Source: Bacteroidota bacterium
GTDB taxonomy: Bacteria > Bacteroidota > Bacteroidia > Flavobacteriales_C > GCA-002722245
DNA length: 52,404 bases
Assembly (NCBI GenBank): GCA_026390935.1
Contig: JAPLEZ010000032.1
Coordinates: 7,055-59,458, forward strand
Direction of reading: 5' to 3'
Shown here: one piece after another, positions 19,401 to 28,519 of the stretch
Numbering within the stretch: the stretch's first letter is position 1
How the letters are laid out: each line of letters starts with the position of its first letter
Position numbers and translations under genes: made by a program
The notes under the pieces: model-generated
The model's input: only the letters and a program-made list of their open reading frames with translations
Databases searched by the model: none
Told to the model about the DNA's origin: nothing

Positions 19401-20035
19401 TGGAAGATGTGAACGGCGACAACAAAAAAGATCTCGTGTTTGCCAACACTGATGGAGTGAACGGTTACCTGAAAGCATTCAACATTGTGGCCGGAACAAA
19501 TATTGCTACACTTACTTCAGGACCATTTTCAGGATGGCTAGATTGTTCCGACAGACTTATGATAGGTGACGTTACTGGCAATACTACTAAAGAAGTAGTA
19601 CTAGTGAACTCGGCCAATAATTTCGGTGCTTTCCTGGCCTATAATTTTGTAACAGCTACAATGACCATCAAAAATCATAGTGACTATACTTACGGTCTCA
19701 ATGGTTGGAAAGATGGTGCCGATGCCAATACTATTTGCGGAACTATACCTTCAGGAGCCAATCCGTACAGAAGCGACGAAGAAATAGTGACTGAAGAGCA
19801 GGGGACTATCATCACCGTATATCCTAATCCTTCCTCAGGATCACTTATTATTGCAGGTGTTGTGAAACAGGATGAGGTGAAGATATACAGTTTGTTGGGT
19901 GCAGAGCTTTATTCAAAAGAAGTTACTGAAATCCCGCTGAGAGTTGATGCCGGATTTTTGTCCAATGGAATTTATTTTGTTGAGGTGAACAGCAATGGCA
20001 ATAAAACCAATGTCAAGATCATTATAGAAAAATAA
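16424..20035 (+). CDS. Secreted DUF5060/glycoside-hydrolase-like protein with FG-GAP-type repeats and type IX sorting domain
   Basis: A 1203-residue protein. A signal peptide (MKHMLLLVAMSFILIGQAQT) is followed by a DUF5060-like beta domain (about 25-165; STHWRVRFAPKYLGQW) and a TIM-barrel glycosidase-like domain (about 170-600). Candidate catalytic Glu residues are in HFEILNEVDYL (about 364) and NFLSEFGSIF (about 466), fitting a retaining GH5/GH-A-type arrangement. Residues about 735-1105 hold six or seven repeats of GWMDxSDKxFxxDVNxDxxxDLxLVN type, FG-GAP/VCBS-like with Asp/Asn-rich calcium-binding loops. The last about 73 residues (from ITVYPNPSSGS) are a type A type IX secretion sorting domain. 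It is probably exported by the type IX system and cell-surface attached or released. Its substrate is unknown; the polysaccharide context suggests glycan processing. Confidence 0.85.
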   Translation: MKHMLLLVAMSFILIGQAQTLNFFSPVNGVVGQYEKMEFSVNTLASTQTLIDNFFGDGGYGRAFNLSNGNINPYDPDQISIEVTFTSPSNPSIPAQVIYGFYYREYSYSQSTMDLTTTYIENKTLSTHWRVRFAPKYLGQWIGKLVIRHNGVVIYSDAVGKTFTCVASANKGFVQLGANKKYLKYSNGDEVFPVGVCTSHGDPYLDGDMTKHSPIEYNEFRKTLNTVADGGANYTKICFTPYSFQIEWEKLNVYDAYPGTGPVDNARSRQAVMWEFDNVLDLAKNKNLLLHLSLDLPQEGFVTYKDANGQPINYAYHWPTNPYKSASVQTVDDFFSDPNAIKTYNKRIRYMIARWGYSTNIAHFEILNEVDYLSDAMKYPTPANFTYCDNILTNWHNAIANHIKVTLNHKEHLVGTCFGIYDFHIASGSSIDANNPHVYSMSRDAIERRHVVVTRFAQWTQKPNFLSEFGSIFYDNGCAPLEVGVLEAVKPTFHGGLWASVFTGSPISGLDWYAYTPVTPRVPTPSYILAEFPVLKKFMAGTKLDVGNFVPQKYPLSPLPANHDADILETFMLVNNGGVAATEILGWTNNKTYYWKNLSSDVSCKYYDNKVPVYETMCNGGYSPEQNMLDDSYNCPLEGQLGTFVVNGVIPNKKYGVEWYSTSTGEMIKTDLVMSSSSSQLTIAPPAMINTNMDYAFKIRVFTGPCSVNDRLAIAVVEGNTQKSSIVLNNRCNQANGAIRSINISNNNQFLINHGIDKFDGWMDESDKLFIADVNADNVEDMILVNTTYSMGAIRSVDLKTGADITRLGHGTYSGWMDATDKMFVGDVNGDAKADLILVNTSYTNGAIRVVDLATGSNIVWINHGDFGDWMDASDKMFLGDVNGDNKKDLVLVNTSYSGGAIRVINLTTGGNLAWISHGDFGGWMDGTDRMFVGDVNADAKEDLVLLNTAYAPGVGAVRSVSLQGTTVSNLAWVSHTSSLFQNWMDASDKILLEDVNGDNKKDLVFANTDGVNGYLKAFNIVAGTNIATLTSGPFSGWLDCSDRLMIGDVTGNTTKEVVLVNSANNFGAFLAYNFVTATMTIKNHSDYTYGLNGWKDGADANTICGTIPSGANPYRSDEEIVTEEQGTIITVYPNPSSGSLIIAGVVKQDEVKIYSLLGAELYSKEVTEIPLRVDAGFLSNGIYFVEVNSNGNKTNVKIIIEK

Positions 20036-20061
20036 AAGTGCAGTTTCACAACCTACAGGAT

Positions 20062-20118
20062 AAGGGCCGTTGGAAATTAAATGGTAATGCAATCACTATT
20101 TAATTTCCAATGGCCCTT
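20062..20118 (+). terminator. Terminator hairpin after the DUF5060 gene
   Basis: The 21-base arms 20062-20082 and 20098-20118 pair with one mismatch (AAGGGCC...GGCCCTT ends) around a 15-base loop, 27 bases after the stop codon. A short T-rich stretch follows. This probably ends the upstream transcript. Confidence 0.7.
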
Positions 20119-20182
20119 GTTAATTTTAAATTCTGGACAAATTAATTAAATCATTCAAATATAAAGGAGAACTACTGGCTGA

Positions 20183-20357
20183 GGGTTTCTAGCAATTTCC
20201 TTATTGTTGAAATTAACGATGCCAGCATCTAAAATCATGTTGAGAATGAGATTAAACAGCGCGAAATACAATCCGTAATGTTCTATGCCCACTTTGTTTT
20301 GCAATTCAATTTCAATAAATAACCACAATGGTTTTATCAATAAATTGAGAAAGACCA
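20183..20357 (-). pseudogene. Truncated copy of the flippase 5' region
   Basis: By hand alignment this block matches 16098-16278 inside the flippase gene with about 13 mismatches over 175 bases and one 6-base gap, in the same orientation. The encoded segment is KPLWLFIEIELQNKVGIEHY and onward, lacking two residues. It has neither the flippase start region nor the rest of the gene. It is a partial duplication that brackets the DUF5060 gene together with the full flippase. Confidence 0.85.
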
Positions 20358-20455
20358 TCATGGTGTTGTGATTTTGTTTCGGAAACATATTTCATTTTTT
20401 TTACTTTAGCGCTGCATGCCCTATTTCGGTATTTATGTTGAGATCTTTCAATTTT

Positions 20456-22324
20456 ATGGAGCAAAAAAATAATAAATCGTTAATTGCTGTTTGGGTCATT
20501 GTTTTTGCAATACTGCTGGCGCATGTTTTTAACCCGAGAACTTCCGGTGACCAATATAAAAAGGAATTGTCGTACGATACTTTTTGCTATTACCTCTATC
20601 TCCCCACTACTTTTATATACGATGACATAGAAATGCAAAAACAGGATACCATTAAATCTCTGTTTGAAAAGTATAAACCTTCACCTACATTATATCAGAT
20701 TTACCAAATTGAAAATGGGAACTGGACACCTAACTACACGTGTGGTTTAGCGATACTTTGGTTTCCTTCATTTTTAGTGGGGCATACATGGGCAAGTCTT
20801 TCAGATTATTATCCGGCTGATGGTTTTTCTTTTCCTTATCAGTTTAGTGTTGCGATGGGAACAATACTAATGATCCTCAGTGGTGTTTTTGCGCTCAGGA
20901 AAGTTTTGCTAAACTTTTTTACAGATGGAGTTTCTGCCATTACCTTGTTGTTGATTGTATTTGGAACGGTTTATTTCCATGAGGCTTTTGACGATTATTT
21001 ACAACCCAATGCTTTGCTTTTTGCGGGCTACGCCTTGCTTTTACATTGTACAATATTATGGCACAAAACTCCCAAAAAGAAGTATGCAATATATATAGGT
21101 TTGCTGATGGGCATAATGATTTTAATCCGTCCAAGTGAAATCTTATGTGTTTTGCTGCCTTTGTTTTGGAATGTGTCCGATAAGGTTTCTTTTAAAGCGA
21201 AGTTGGATTTGGTTAAAAGTAATTTTTCGCATGTAGTATATGTTATGGTTGCAGTTTTTATAGCTGCCCTTCCGCAAATTATTTATTGGAAGATAGTGAC
21301 TGATTCTTTTATCTTTTTCTCCTATCAACGCACCGAAGGATTTGATTTTGCGCATCCACACTTTTTTGAATCCCTTTTCAGTTTCAAGAAAAGTTTATTG
21401 ATATACACGCCACTTACAGTTTTTCCGGTGATAGGAATATTTTTTCTGAGAAGGCATCGAAGGGAAATTTATTTTTCTGTCTTGAGTTTTGTGGTTCTTA
21501 ATTTCTTATTGTTGGCTTCGTGGTCCTGCTGGTGGCAAGGAGGGGGTTATGGCTCAAGATATTTTACGCAGTCTTTTGTGGTGATGGCTCTGCCGCTTGG
21601 TGTACTGATCAATTCGTTGCTGGGAGCAAAGCTTTGGATGAAATTAGTATTCGGTACTCCAATGTTGATTCTCACCGCGTTGAATCTTTTTCAAACTTGG
21701 CAGTACGTTAACTTTATTATTCCACCTGATCGAATGAATTTTGACTATTATAAAAGGATATGGTTGAAAACTGAAGTAAATGATGAAGATAGGTCGTTCA
21801 TGGAAATAGAGCGTTCTTATGGTCCTACGGAAGCATTTTCAAATGAACAGAATTACAACAGGAGAAGCGCTGCTTTTTTTAATTTTGAAAATCTCAATAC
21901 TGATTATGTGGATGCCGGAAGATTGGATACTTTTTCTTTAAGCAAACCTTATTCATACCGTTATGCCCCAGATCAAGAGTGGGGCTTGGAATACAATATC
22001 CCTTATGAGCAATTGCTCAAGAAAGGTGATGATCATGTTTGGCTTCGCGTATCAGTGGATTATTTTGCAGGGGCAAGTATTTCTGAAAATCCAGCGACTA
22101 TTGTTGTTAATATGCCTCATGGTGATTATTTGCTGAAATACAAGGCTTTTGATCTGGAAAAACATCCGTTCATACCCAATGAGTGGAACCATATTTCTTT
22201 TGATTACATGACCCCTTTTCCTTATTTAGAAAGTGATAAAATACAGATTTATGTGTGGCATAAGGGCAAGAAGAATTTCTACATCGACAATTTGCATATT
22301 GAGGCTTTCCACAAAAAAAGATAA
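20456..22324 (+). CDS. GT-C-like multi-pass membrane protein with C-terminal soluble domain
   Basis: About 622 residues from the ATG at 20456 (an alternative ATG at 20435 adds seven). About ten hydrophobic helices fill residues 10-430, beginning with SLIAVWVIVFAILLAHVF. The layout with a periplasmic loop after helix 1 (YDTFCYYLYLPTTF) resembles GT-C (PMT/ArnT-like) lipid-linked glycosyltransferases. The C-terminal about 190 residues look soluble and beta-rich, ending with KKNFYIDNLHIEAF. No family could be confirmed. It overlaps functionally with the small partner gene that follows after 5 bases. Confidence 0.6.
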   Translation: MEQKNNKSLIAVWVIVFAILLAHVFNPRTSGDQYKKELSYDTFCYYLYLPTTFIYDDIEMQKQDTIKSLFEKYKPSPTLYQIYQIENGNWTPNYTCGLAILWFPSFLVGHTWASLSDYYPADGFSFPYQFSVAMGTILMILSGVFALRKVLLNFFTDGVSAITLLLIVFGTVYFHEAFDDYLQPNALLFAGYALLLHCTILWHKTPKKKYAIYIGLLMGIMILIRPSEILCVLLPLFWNVSDKVSFKAKLDLVKSNFSHVVYVMVAVFIAALPQIIYWKIVTDSFIFFSYQRTEGFDFAHPHFFESLFSFKKSLLIYTPLTVFPVIGIFFLRRHRREIYFSVLSFVVLNFLLLASWSCWWQGGGYGSRYFTQSFVVMALPLGVLINSLLGAKLWMKLVFGTPMLILTALNLFQTWQYVNFIIPPDRMNFDYYKRIWLKTEVNDEDRSFMEIERSYGPTEAFSNEQNYNRRSAAFFNFENLNTDYVDAGRLDTFSLSKPYSYRYAPDQEWGLEYNIPYEQLLKKGDDHVWLRVSVDYFAGASISENPATIVVNMPHGDYLLKYKAFDLEKHPFIPNEWNHISFDYMTPFPYLESDKIQIYVWHKGKKNFYIDNLHIEAFHKKR

Positions 22325-22329
22325 GAGAC

Positions 22330-22932
22330 ATGAACAAAAAAATATTAAGCATATTCCCATACGTACTTGTGGTTGTAATCATTGTTTATTTGCTTATAAC
22401 CTATGATAGAATCAACAGGGGTATTGTTGAAGAGGGAGAAATTGCAGAAAAGGAAGAGAAGGATCTGAGTTCCTCATCAAGTTCTTCTAAAATATTTTTT
22501 TCCGCTTCTTTTGATGGAGCAGATAAAATTGAATTCCCTTCAGACAGCATTATAAAATTTGAGGGTATAGGCTCGGCAAAAATTATTGCTTCTCAATTGT
22601 TCGGACCAACATTTGTGTCTAATGATGCAGAAAGTTTGAAAAAGATAAAAAGAGTGACGGCTAGTTTTATGGCTTATAGCGAGGTAATGGTTATTGGTCC
22701 ACAGATTATTGTTTCAATATCCAATGATAAAAAGGTGATTGTATATCAGGCTGTACAACTTCCACAACAATTAAGAATGAAAGAGTGGACGAAGATGGAA
22801 GTTACTTTCCCTATCGACAATGGGCTGTTGGAGAAGGAAAGTAAATTAGAATGCAAAGTGTATGTGATGAATCCAAAAAATGAAGTGTTCAACATCGATA
22901 ATTTTAAGGCCGATTTGTGGGACACCAAATAG
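22330..22932 (+). CDS. Membrane-anchored protein of unknown function, partner of the preceding gene
   Basis: 200 residues with one N-terminal membrane anchor (IFPYVLVVVIIVYLLITY), a Glu-rich linker, a run of seven Ser, and a beta-rich domain ending FNIDNFKADLW. That ending resembles the C-terminal NFYIDNLHIEAF of the preceding protein, suggesting both carry a related beta-sandwich domain. The 5-base gap to the GT-C-like gene indicates co-transcription. I do not recognise a family. Confidence 0.6.
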   Translation: MNKKILSIFPYVLVVVIIVYLLITYDRINRGIVEEGEIAEKEEKDLSSSSSSSKIFFSASFDGADKIEFPSDSIIKFEGIGSAKIIASQLFGPTFVSNDAESLKKIKRVTASFMAYSEVMVIGPQIIVSISNDKKVIVYQAVQLPQQLRMKEWTKMEVTFPIDNGLLEKESKLECKVYVMNPKNEVFNIDNFKADLWDTK

Positions 22933-22948
22933 TAAATAATTTTGAGGA

Positions 22949-23554
22949 ATGCTGAAGTCTTACTTCAAAAAAGGTACAATTGAAGCTGGTTGTGATGAAG
23001 CCGGTCGTGGTTGTCTCGCCGGACCGGTATTTGCCGCTGCGGTGATCTTACCTCCGAAGTACAAAAACAAAATGCTCGACGATTCCAAAAAGCTGAATGA
23101 AAAAAAAAGATTGCTGCTTCGAGAAGAAATTTTGAATGATGCCATTGCCTGGCACATTGCAGCAGTGAGCAATGAAGAAATTGACGAAATCAATATTTTG
23201 AATGCTTCTTTTTTAGCAATGCACCGTGCTTTGGATGGATTGAAAATGACTCCTGAATTATTGCTCATTGATGGCAATCGTTTTAAAAAGTATAAAAGTA
23301 TCCCACATGAATGCGTGATACAAGGCGACGGAAAATTCATGAGCATTGCCGCTGCATCCATCTTGGCAAAAACAGAGCGGGATGCATTCATGGAAGATAT
23401 TGCAAGACAATTCCCTCCCTATGGATGGTCGGTGAATAAAGGCTATCCTACCCTAAAACATCGCAATGCAATTAGATTGCACGGCATAACTCCATATCAC
23501 CGAACTACGTTTCGCTTACTCCCGCTTGGTGAGCAATTGTCGCTTTTTGAATAA
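22949..23554 (+). CDS. rnhB: Ribonuclease HII
   Basis: A 201-residue RNase HII. The signature EAGCDEAGRGCLAGPVFAAA carries the first two catalytic acids, LLIDGNRFKKY the third Asp, and AAASILAKTERDAFM the fourth region. It removes ribonucleotides from DNA and RNA-DNA hybrids. It lies 16 bases after the previous gene and may share its transcript. Confidence 0.95.
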   Translation: MLKSYFKKGTIEAGCDEAGRGCLAGPVFAAAVILPPKYKNKMLDDSKKLNEKKRLLLREEILNDAIAWHIAAVSNEEIDEINILNASFLAMHRALDGLKMTPELLLIDGNRFKKYKSIPHECVIQGDGKFMSIAAASILAKTERDAFMEDIARQFPPYGWSVNKGYPTLKHRNAIRLHGITPYHRTTFRLLPLGEQLSLFE

Positions 23555-23606
23555 GAACTTGTTTATAAGTATTGATAGCGCTCGTCAAAATTGGTTTTTA
23601 TCCTAA

Positions 23607-23614
23607 TATTTTTG
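23607..23614 (+). promoter_or_regulatory. -7 box upstream of the DUF3352-like gene
   Basis: TATTTTTG fits TAnnTTTG and ends 19 bases before the ATG at 23634. No -33 box at the usual spacing is evident. Confidence 0.3.
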
Positions 23615-23633
23615 TGGTTCGAAATCTACGTCC

Positions 23634-26378
23634 ATGTCTCAAAAAATAGGTATTGTTTTAATTGTTATTCTGCTTGCTGTTGCAGGAGTATTTGCATATT
23701 TTTTTTACTTCACAAAAGAGGATGTCAAAGTTCAGTTGACATTAAACGCCATTCCTGAAAATGCAGGAATAATTTTGCGTGCTTCCGATCCTTTTGCAAA
23801 ATGGGAGGAAATAAAAAATAAGGGTGAGTACTGGAAAGATTTTTCGTCGCTGCCTGGCGTTGCAGCTTTGGATAGTCAGATCACCTATTTCGCGAAAGCA
23901 TTTAAAATGAATTCAAAATTGCACAAGATGCTGGAAGGTGGCGAGCCTGCATTTTTATCAATGCACATGACTGGTGTTCATGAATGCAGTGTGCTTTTTT
24001 CATTTCAGTGCAAAGATGCTTCTGTTGTTCAGGATTTTCAAAAGGTAATCAATGGAGGAGATACTGCGGTAAGACTTTTATCCAAAACCTACGAAGGGGT
24101 GGAGATTTATGAGAGTCGCAATTCCAAAACAGGTAAAGGTCACTCCATTGCTTACGCCGATGGAATTTTGGTGATAAGTCCTAGTACCATTTTAATTGAA
24201 GATGCTGTTCGTTATTTAAAGCACGGTTCACCGCTGGTAGCCAATACTTCGTTTCTAAAGGTTTTTAAAGCCGCTGATCCCAATGCTTCTGCCAATTTAT
24301 TTGTGAATTACCGAAAGCTGCCTGATATTATTTCATCATTAGTGAACACGGAGTTTAGCAAAGATTTGCAAGATTTAGCGAGCTTCGGCAGCTGGTCGGA
24401 AATTGATATTAATTTGAAAGCCGACGGACTTCTTCTCAACGGTTTTACTTTTGAACCCGACAGTGTAAATACTTATTTGAAATTATTTTCGGGACAAAAG
24501 GCTCAAAAAATTACAGTTACCAGTATCCTTCCAGAAAACACTGCTTTCTTTTTATACTACGGTATAGAGGATTTCTCTGCTTTCAAAAAAGGCTACAAAA
24601 ATTATTTGGCGGGGACGAAGAGTTTGTTTGAATTTGAAAAAAGTCATGCTGCTCTTGCCGATAAAAATGAAATTGACATTGAAGAGGATATTTATCCTTG
24701 GGTGGGCAATGAGGCTTGTTTGTTGATGGCGCAATCCCAGTCGGAAGAATTTAAGCAGTCGGCTTACTTTGTAATTCACGTAAGTGATGTGGAATTGGCC
24801 GATAGCAAACTGAAAGAGATGCAAGCAAAAACCAATCCTGCTGCCGATTTAATTGAGTTTCAAGGTTACAAAATTGAAAATCTCGGCTTAAGCGATTTGT
24901 TGCCAAAAGCTTTTGGCAACATGGCGGGAGTGATTGAAAATTCTTATTACATCATGCTGGAAGAGTATGTGGTTTTTGCCAACGATCCTGGAGCACTTAA
25001 GCATTTTATCAATTCATACATTGGTGGAAAAACTTTGGCTAAAGATGTTCGCTTCCTGCAATTTATGGAGCAGTTTTCCGACAATACCAATTTCATGACT
25101 TACCTAAATTTTAAAATGGCCGGAAGTTTATGGAAGCCTTTTATCGCTGAGGAGTATTATAAAAATTTGGAGACGCACTTGGATACCATTGCCAAATTTG
25201 AGGCTTTTGCCTATCAGTTAAGTTCCAATGGGAATCTCTTTTATTCCAGTGCTTACTTGAAATACAATCCTAAAGTGGAGAAAAAATCTACATCACTGAT
25301 GGAGATAAAGTTGGATAGCACTTTTTCTTCGCGACCGCAAAGTGTGCTGAACCATTTGACTAAAGAAAAGGAAATCATTTTGCAGGATGACGCCACCAAC
25401 TTGTGTCTCATCAGCAAAGGCGGTAAAATTTTGTGGAAGAAAAAAATCGGTGAAAAAATATTGGGTGAAATTCATCAAGTAGATAAATACAAAAATGGAA
25501 AATTGCAGTATCTGTTTAATACTGCTACCAAACTGTATCTGGTAGATAGAAATGGAAATGATGTTCCTGTTTTTCCTGTAGTGTTTAAAGTGAAAGCTAC
25601 TGCTCCGCTGGCTTTGTTGGATTATGATAACAGTCGTTCTTATCGCATTTTGGTTCCTTTTGCCAACGGGAAATTGATCAATTATGAAATTAGTGGCGAG
25701 CCTGTTAAAGGATGGGAATTTGAAGGAATGCCACGTGAAATACGCACTACGCCTGTATATCTTTCTTTCAATAAAAAGGATTATATAGTTGTAGTTGACT
25801 TTGCTGGTAACGTGAAAGTGATTGGCAGAAAGGGAGAAGAAAAAGCAAAGGTGAAAGGTAAAATTCCGAAATCAAAAAACAATGAATTTGCAATTTTGGC
25901 TGGGCCTTCTTTTGAACGATCAGCAATAGTAAATACAGATGAAGACGGAACCTTGCATTTACTGTATTTAGATGGAAGAACGGAACAAATCGTTTTTAAA
26001 TCCATGAGCGCTGATCATAAATGGTATTTGCAGGATGTGAATGCCGATGGGGCACAAGATTTAGTGTTTTGCGATGAGGAAAACATTTACGCATTCAAAA
26101 TGAGCAAAACAGAAATCTTTAATGTTGACTTGGGAGAAGCGGAAGTAAAAGGTAAATTGTACTTTGATGTTTTAGATAAAGGAACGTTTCGTTTGGGCTA
26201 TGTGGATTATTTAAAAAATAAATTATATTTGGTGGATAACACGGGCAGTACTATAGAGGGATTTCCAATTGAAGGTTCATCGGCATATTTGATTGAGGAT
26301 TTGGACAATGATGGTTCTCTGGAGTTGATTGTGGGAGATAGCAAAGGGAGTTTATATTTTTATCCATTATCCAAGTAG
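23634..26378 (+). CDS. DUF3352-like membrane-anchored protein with C-terminal propeller-like part
   Basis: 914 residues. One N-terminal membrane segment (IGIVLIVILLAVAGVFAYFFYF) precedes a region resembling DUF3352 proteins, including the opening TLNAIPENAGIILRASDPF. The C-terminal about 330 residues contain repeated short beta motifs with DVNADGAQDLVFCDEENIYA and LDNDGSLELIVGDSKGSLY, suggesting an FG-GAP or PQQ-like propeller. The function is unknown; it probably faces the periplasm. It stands alone between rnhB and a lipoprotein gene. Confidence 0.65.
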   Translation: MSQKIGIVLIVILLAVAGVFAYFFYFTKEDVKVQLTLNAIPENAGIILRASDPFAKWEEIKNKGEYWKDFSSLPGVAALDSQITYFAKAFKMNSKLHKMLEGGEPAFLSMHMTGVHECSVLFSFQCKDASVVQDFQKVINGGDTAVRLLSKTYEGVEIYESRNSKTGKGHSIAYADGILVISPSTILIEDAVRYLKHGSPLVANTSFLKVFKAADPNASANLFVNYRKLPDIISSLVNTEFSKDLQDLASFGSWSEIDINLKADGLLLNGFTFEPDSVNTYLKLFSGQKAQKITVTSILPENTAFFLYYGIEDFSAFKKGYKNYLAGTKSLFEFEKSHAALADKNEIDIEEDIYPWVGNEACLLMAQSQSEEFKQSAYFVIHVSDVELADSKLKEMQAKTNPAADLIEFQGYKIENLGLSDLLPKAFGNMAGVIENSYYIMLEEYVVFANDPGALKHFINSYIGGKTLAKDVRFLQFMEQFSDNTNFMTYLNFKMAGSLWKPFIAEEYYKNLETHLDTIAKFEAFAYQLSSNGNLFYSSAYLKYNPKVEKKSTSLMEIKLDSTFSSRPQSVLNHLTKEKEIILQDDATNLCLISKGGKILWKKKIGEKILGEIHQVDKYKNGKLQYLFNTATKLYLVDRNGNDVPVFPVVFKVKATAPLALLDYDNSRSYRILVPFANGKLINYEISGEPVKGWEFEGMPREIRTTPVYLSFNKKDYIVVVDFAGNVKVIGRKGEEKAKVKGKIPKSKNNEFAILAGPSFERSAIVNTDEDGTLHLLYLDGRTEQIVFKSMSADHKWYLQDVNADGAQDLVFCDEENIYAFKMSKTEIFNVDLGEAEVKGKLYFDVLDKGTFRLGYVDYLKNKLYLVDNTGSTIEGFPIEGSSAYLIEDLDNDGSLELIVGDSKGSLYFYPLSK

Positions 26379-26443
26379 GGAAAATTTTTATAACCTTTGA
26401 CTGTAGCCTTTCGTACCTAAGGCCGTGAAATTTTATTAATACT

Positions 26444-28519
26444 ATGAAAAGACTTGTGTTTCTTGTGTTTCCGGCTGTTCTGCTAACATCGTGCTTAAAA
26501 GATGAGTATGATTTTGCACATTTGAATACTAAAACACTGAATCCAGGTGTTGCTGCTCCACTTATTAACACCGATCTTGTACTGGGTGACTTGATAGAGT
26601 CGGTAGATACAAATTTAATTGGTCCTGATCAGGACAACTTACTCCATCTTACTTATTCGTCAAATCTTTTTTCTTATAAAGTTGCTGATTTAATCACCAT
26701 TCCTTCGCAATCGATTACTCAAGCTTTCGGCTTATCTGCATTTACAATTCCGGCCATTAATACTAGCGCTTCAGTTACACTAGGTACCGTTGTTGCTGGA
26801 ATGAGTAATCCTCAAAAATCAACATTGCAAAGTGCTAACGGATCAAGTGCTCCCTTTCCTGCAATTCCAGCGCAGTCGGGTGGTTCGGTGGCAGTGCCAA
26901 CGTTAAGCGGTTTTGCTTCAGTAACATTTAGTTCGGGTACTTTATCAATGGACATTACCAACAACTGGCCAACATCCTTGAGTAATTTGAACATAGAAAT
27001 TAGAAACGTGTCTGGGAACGGACTAGTAGCTACTTTCAATTATCCTAGTATTGCTGCCGGCGCAAGTGCATCTGCCAGTGCAAGTTTGATTGGTGTAACG
27101 ATGAAAAGTGACATTAAAGTAATGATCACTTCTTTTAGTTCTCCAGGTACTTTCCCAATTGCAGTGCCAATTGATTTGAGTGATGATCTTTCTATGGATA
27201 TTTCCACTGCCAATTTGGGTGTTGCTTCTGCAAGTGCAGTTTTTCCTTCTCAAGAGGTATTGAACCAAAGTATTGAATCTAATTTAAGTATGCCCAATGG
27301 CGCTGAACTGAATACAATAATTTTAAAGGCAGGAGCTATTTCTTACGACATTGATTATGGCATTAGAGAGAACGCTCAATTATTATTGACGCTTCCTTAC
27401 GTGAAAAAAAATGGTGTGGCTTTCAGTCAAGTAATCAACTTGAATTCAAATCACATTACGGCAACCAATGCCACGGGTTCATTTGATTTGGCTGGATATA
27501 CCTTCGACTTAACTGGAGGCGGGTCAAAAGTAAATTATTTGCCAGCGAATATAGTCGCTAGTGTTGTTTCATCTGGAAGCGCTGTGCCAATTAATAGCAC
27601 CGATTCAGTGAAAGCAACTATAACAATTGATCAGCTCGCTTTCTCTTATATCGAAGGATATTTAGGTACTCAGGCATTAAATATTCCTAGTGATTCTCTT
27701 GACTTCTCTTTCTTTAAAAATCCATTAGGTGCTAACATTTCATTGGCCGATCCTAAACTGACTTTAAAACTAAAAAGCTCTGTTGGTATTCCAATAAACG
27801 GTGATTTATCAGCCCTTTCCGTTATTGGAGAAAATGGCAACAACCTCGCTTTCACAGGTATTGCAAATCCTTTGGTGATTAATAGTCCTATAGTAGTTGG
27901 AAATACTGCAATTACAAATATTGTGATTGATAAAAATACTACTAACATCATTGATGTGCTGAGCAGCAATCCTAAAAGTATTATTTATGGTATGACTGGA
28001 ACGTTGAATCCCAATGGAAAAACAACCAACTTTATCACCGATTCAAGCGCTATTTCGGTGGCAATGGACATGGATGTTCCGTTGTATGGAAGTGTTTCTG
28101 GTTTTGTAATTAAAGATACCATTGCCTTCCCAGTACAGGCTTTTGAAAATGTGCTTACCGCGACTTTGCGCACCAATATTACAAGTGAATATCCAATTGA
28201 GGCCGAAGTACAAATGTATTTTTTGGATGAAACATATCAGTTGGTGGATTCACTTTTTACTAACGGCTACGAAGTGGTAGTTCCTTCATCAACTGTAGAT
28301 GTGAACGGTGAGCTCGTTTCTGCTTCCACAAAACAAACTGATTTAAAGATTGATGAAGCCAAAGTTGAAGCGCTTAAAAACGTGAAATATGTGGTGCTTG
28401 CTTCAAAATTGGCAACAGCAAATGGCGGAGCAACAGCCGCTAAGTTTTATTCTACCTATAAAATGAACGTCAAATTGGGGGTATTGGCACAAGTAAAAAT
28501 TGATATTAAGCAGAAATAA
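26444..28519 (+). CDS. Secreted lipoprotein of unknown function
   Basis: 691 residues with a lipoprotein signal peptide (MKRLVFLVFPAVLLTSCLKD, lipobox LTSC). The mature part is rich in Ser, Thr, Ala and Ile in a beta-strand pattern. No catalytic motif was recognised. The next gene starts immediately after the stop codon, so the two are an operon and may form an envelope complex. Confidence 0.75.
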   Translation: MKRLVFLVFPAVLLTSCLKDEYDFAHLNTKTLNPGVAAPLINTDLVLGDLIESVDTNLIGPDQDNLLHLTYSSNLFSYKVADLITIPSQSITQAFGLSAFTIPAINTSASVTLGTVVAGMSNPQKSTLQSANGSSAPFPAIPAQSGGSVAVPTLSGFASVTFSSGTLSMDITNNWPTSLSNLNIEIRNVSGNGLVATFNYPSIAAGASASASASLIGVTMKSDIKVMITSFSSPGTFPIAVPIDLSDDLSMDISTANLGVASASAVFPSQEVLNQSIESNLSMPNGAELNTIILKAGAISYDIDYGIRENAQLLLTLPYVKKNGVAFSQVINLNSNHITATNATGSFDLAGYTFDLTGGGSKVNYLPANIVASVVSSGSAVPINSTDSVKATITIDQLAFSYIEGYLGTQALNIPSDSLDFSFFKNPLGANISLADPKLTLKLKSSVGIPINGDLSALSVIGENGNNLAFTGIANPLVINSPIVVGNTAITNIVIDKNTTNIIDVLSSNPKSIIYGMTGTLNPNGKTTNFITDSSAISVAMDMDVPLYGSVSGFVIKDTIAFPVQAFENVLTATLRTNITSEYPIEAEVQMYFLDETYQLVDSLFTNGYEVVVPSSTVDVNGELVSASTKQTDLKIDEAKVEALKNVKYVVLASKLATANGGATAAKFYSTYKMNVKLGVLAQVKIDIKQK

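Noticed and set aside
20155-20388. 77-residue minus-strand ORF as a real gene
   Set aside because: It is a truncated copy of the flippase 5' region and lacks the rest of the protein.
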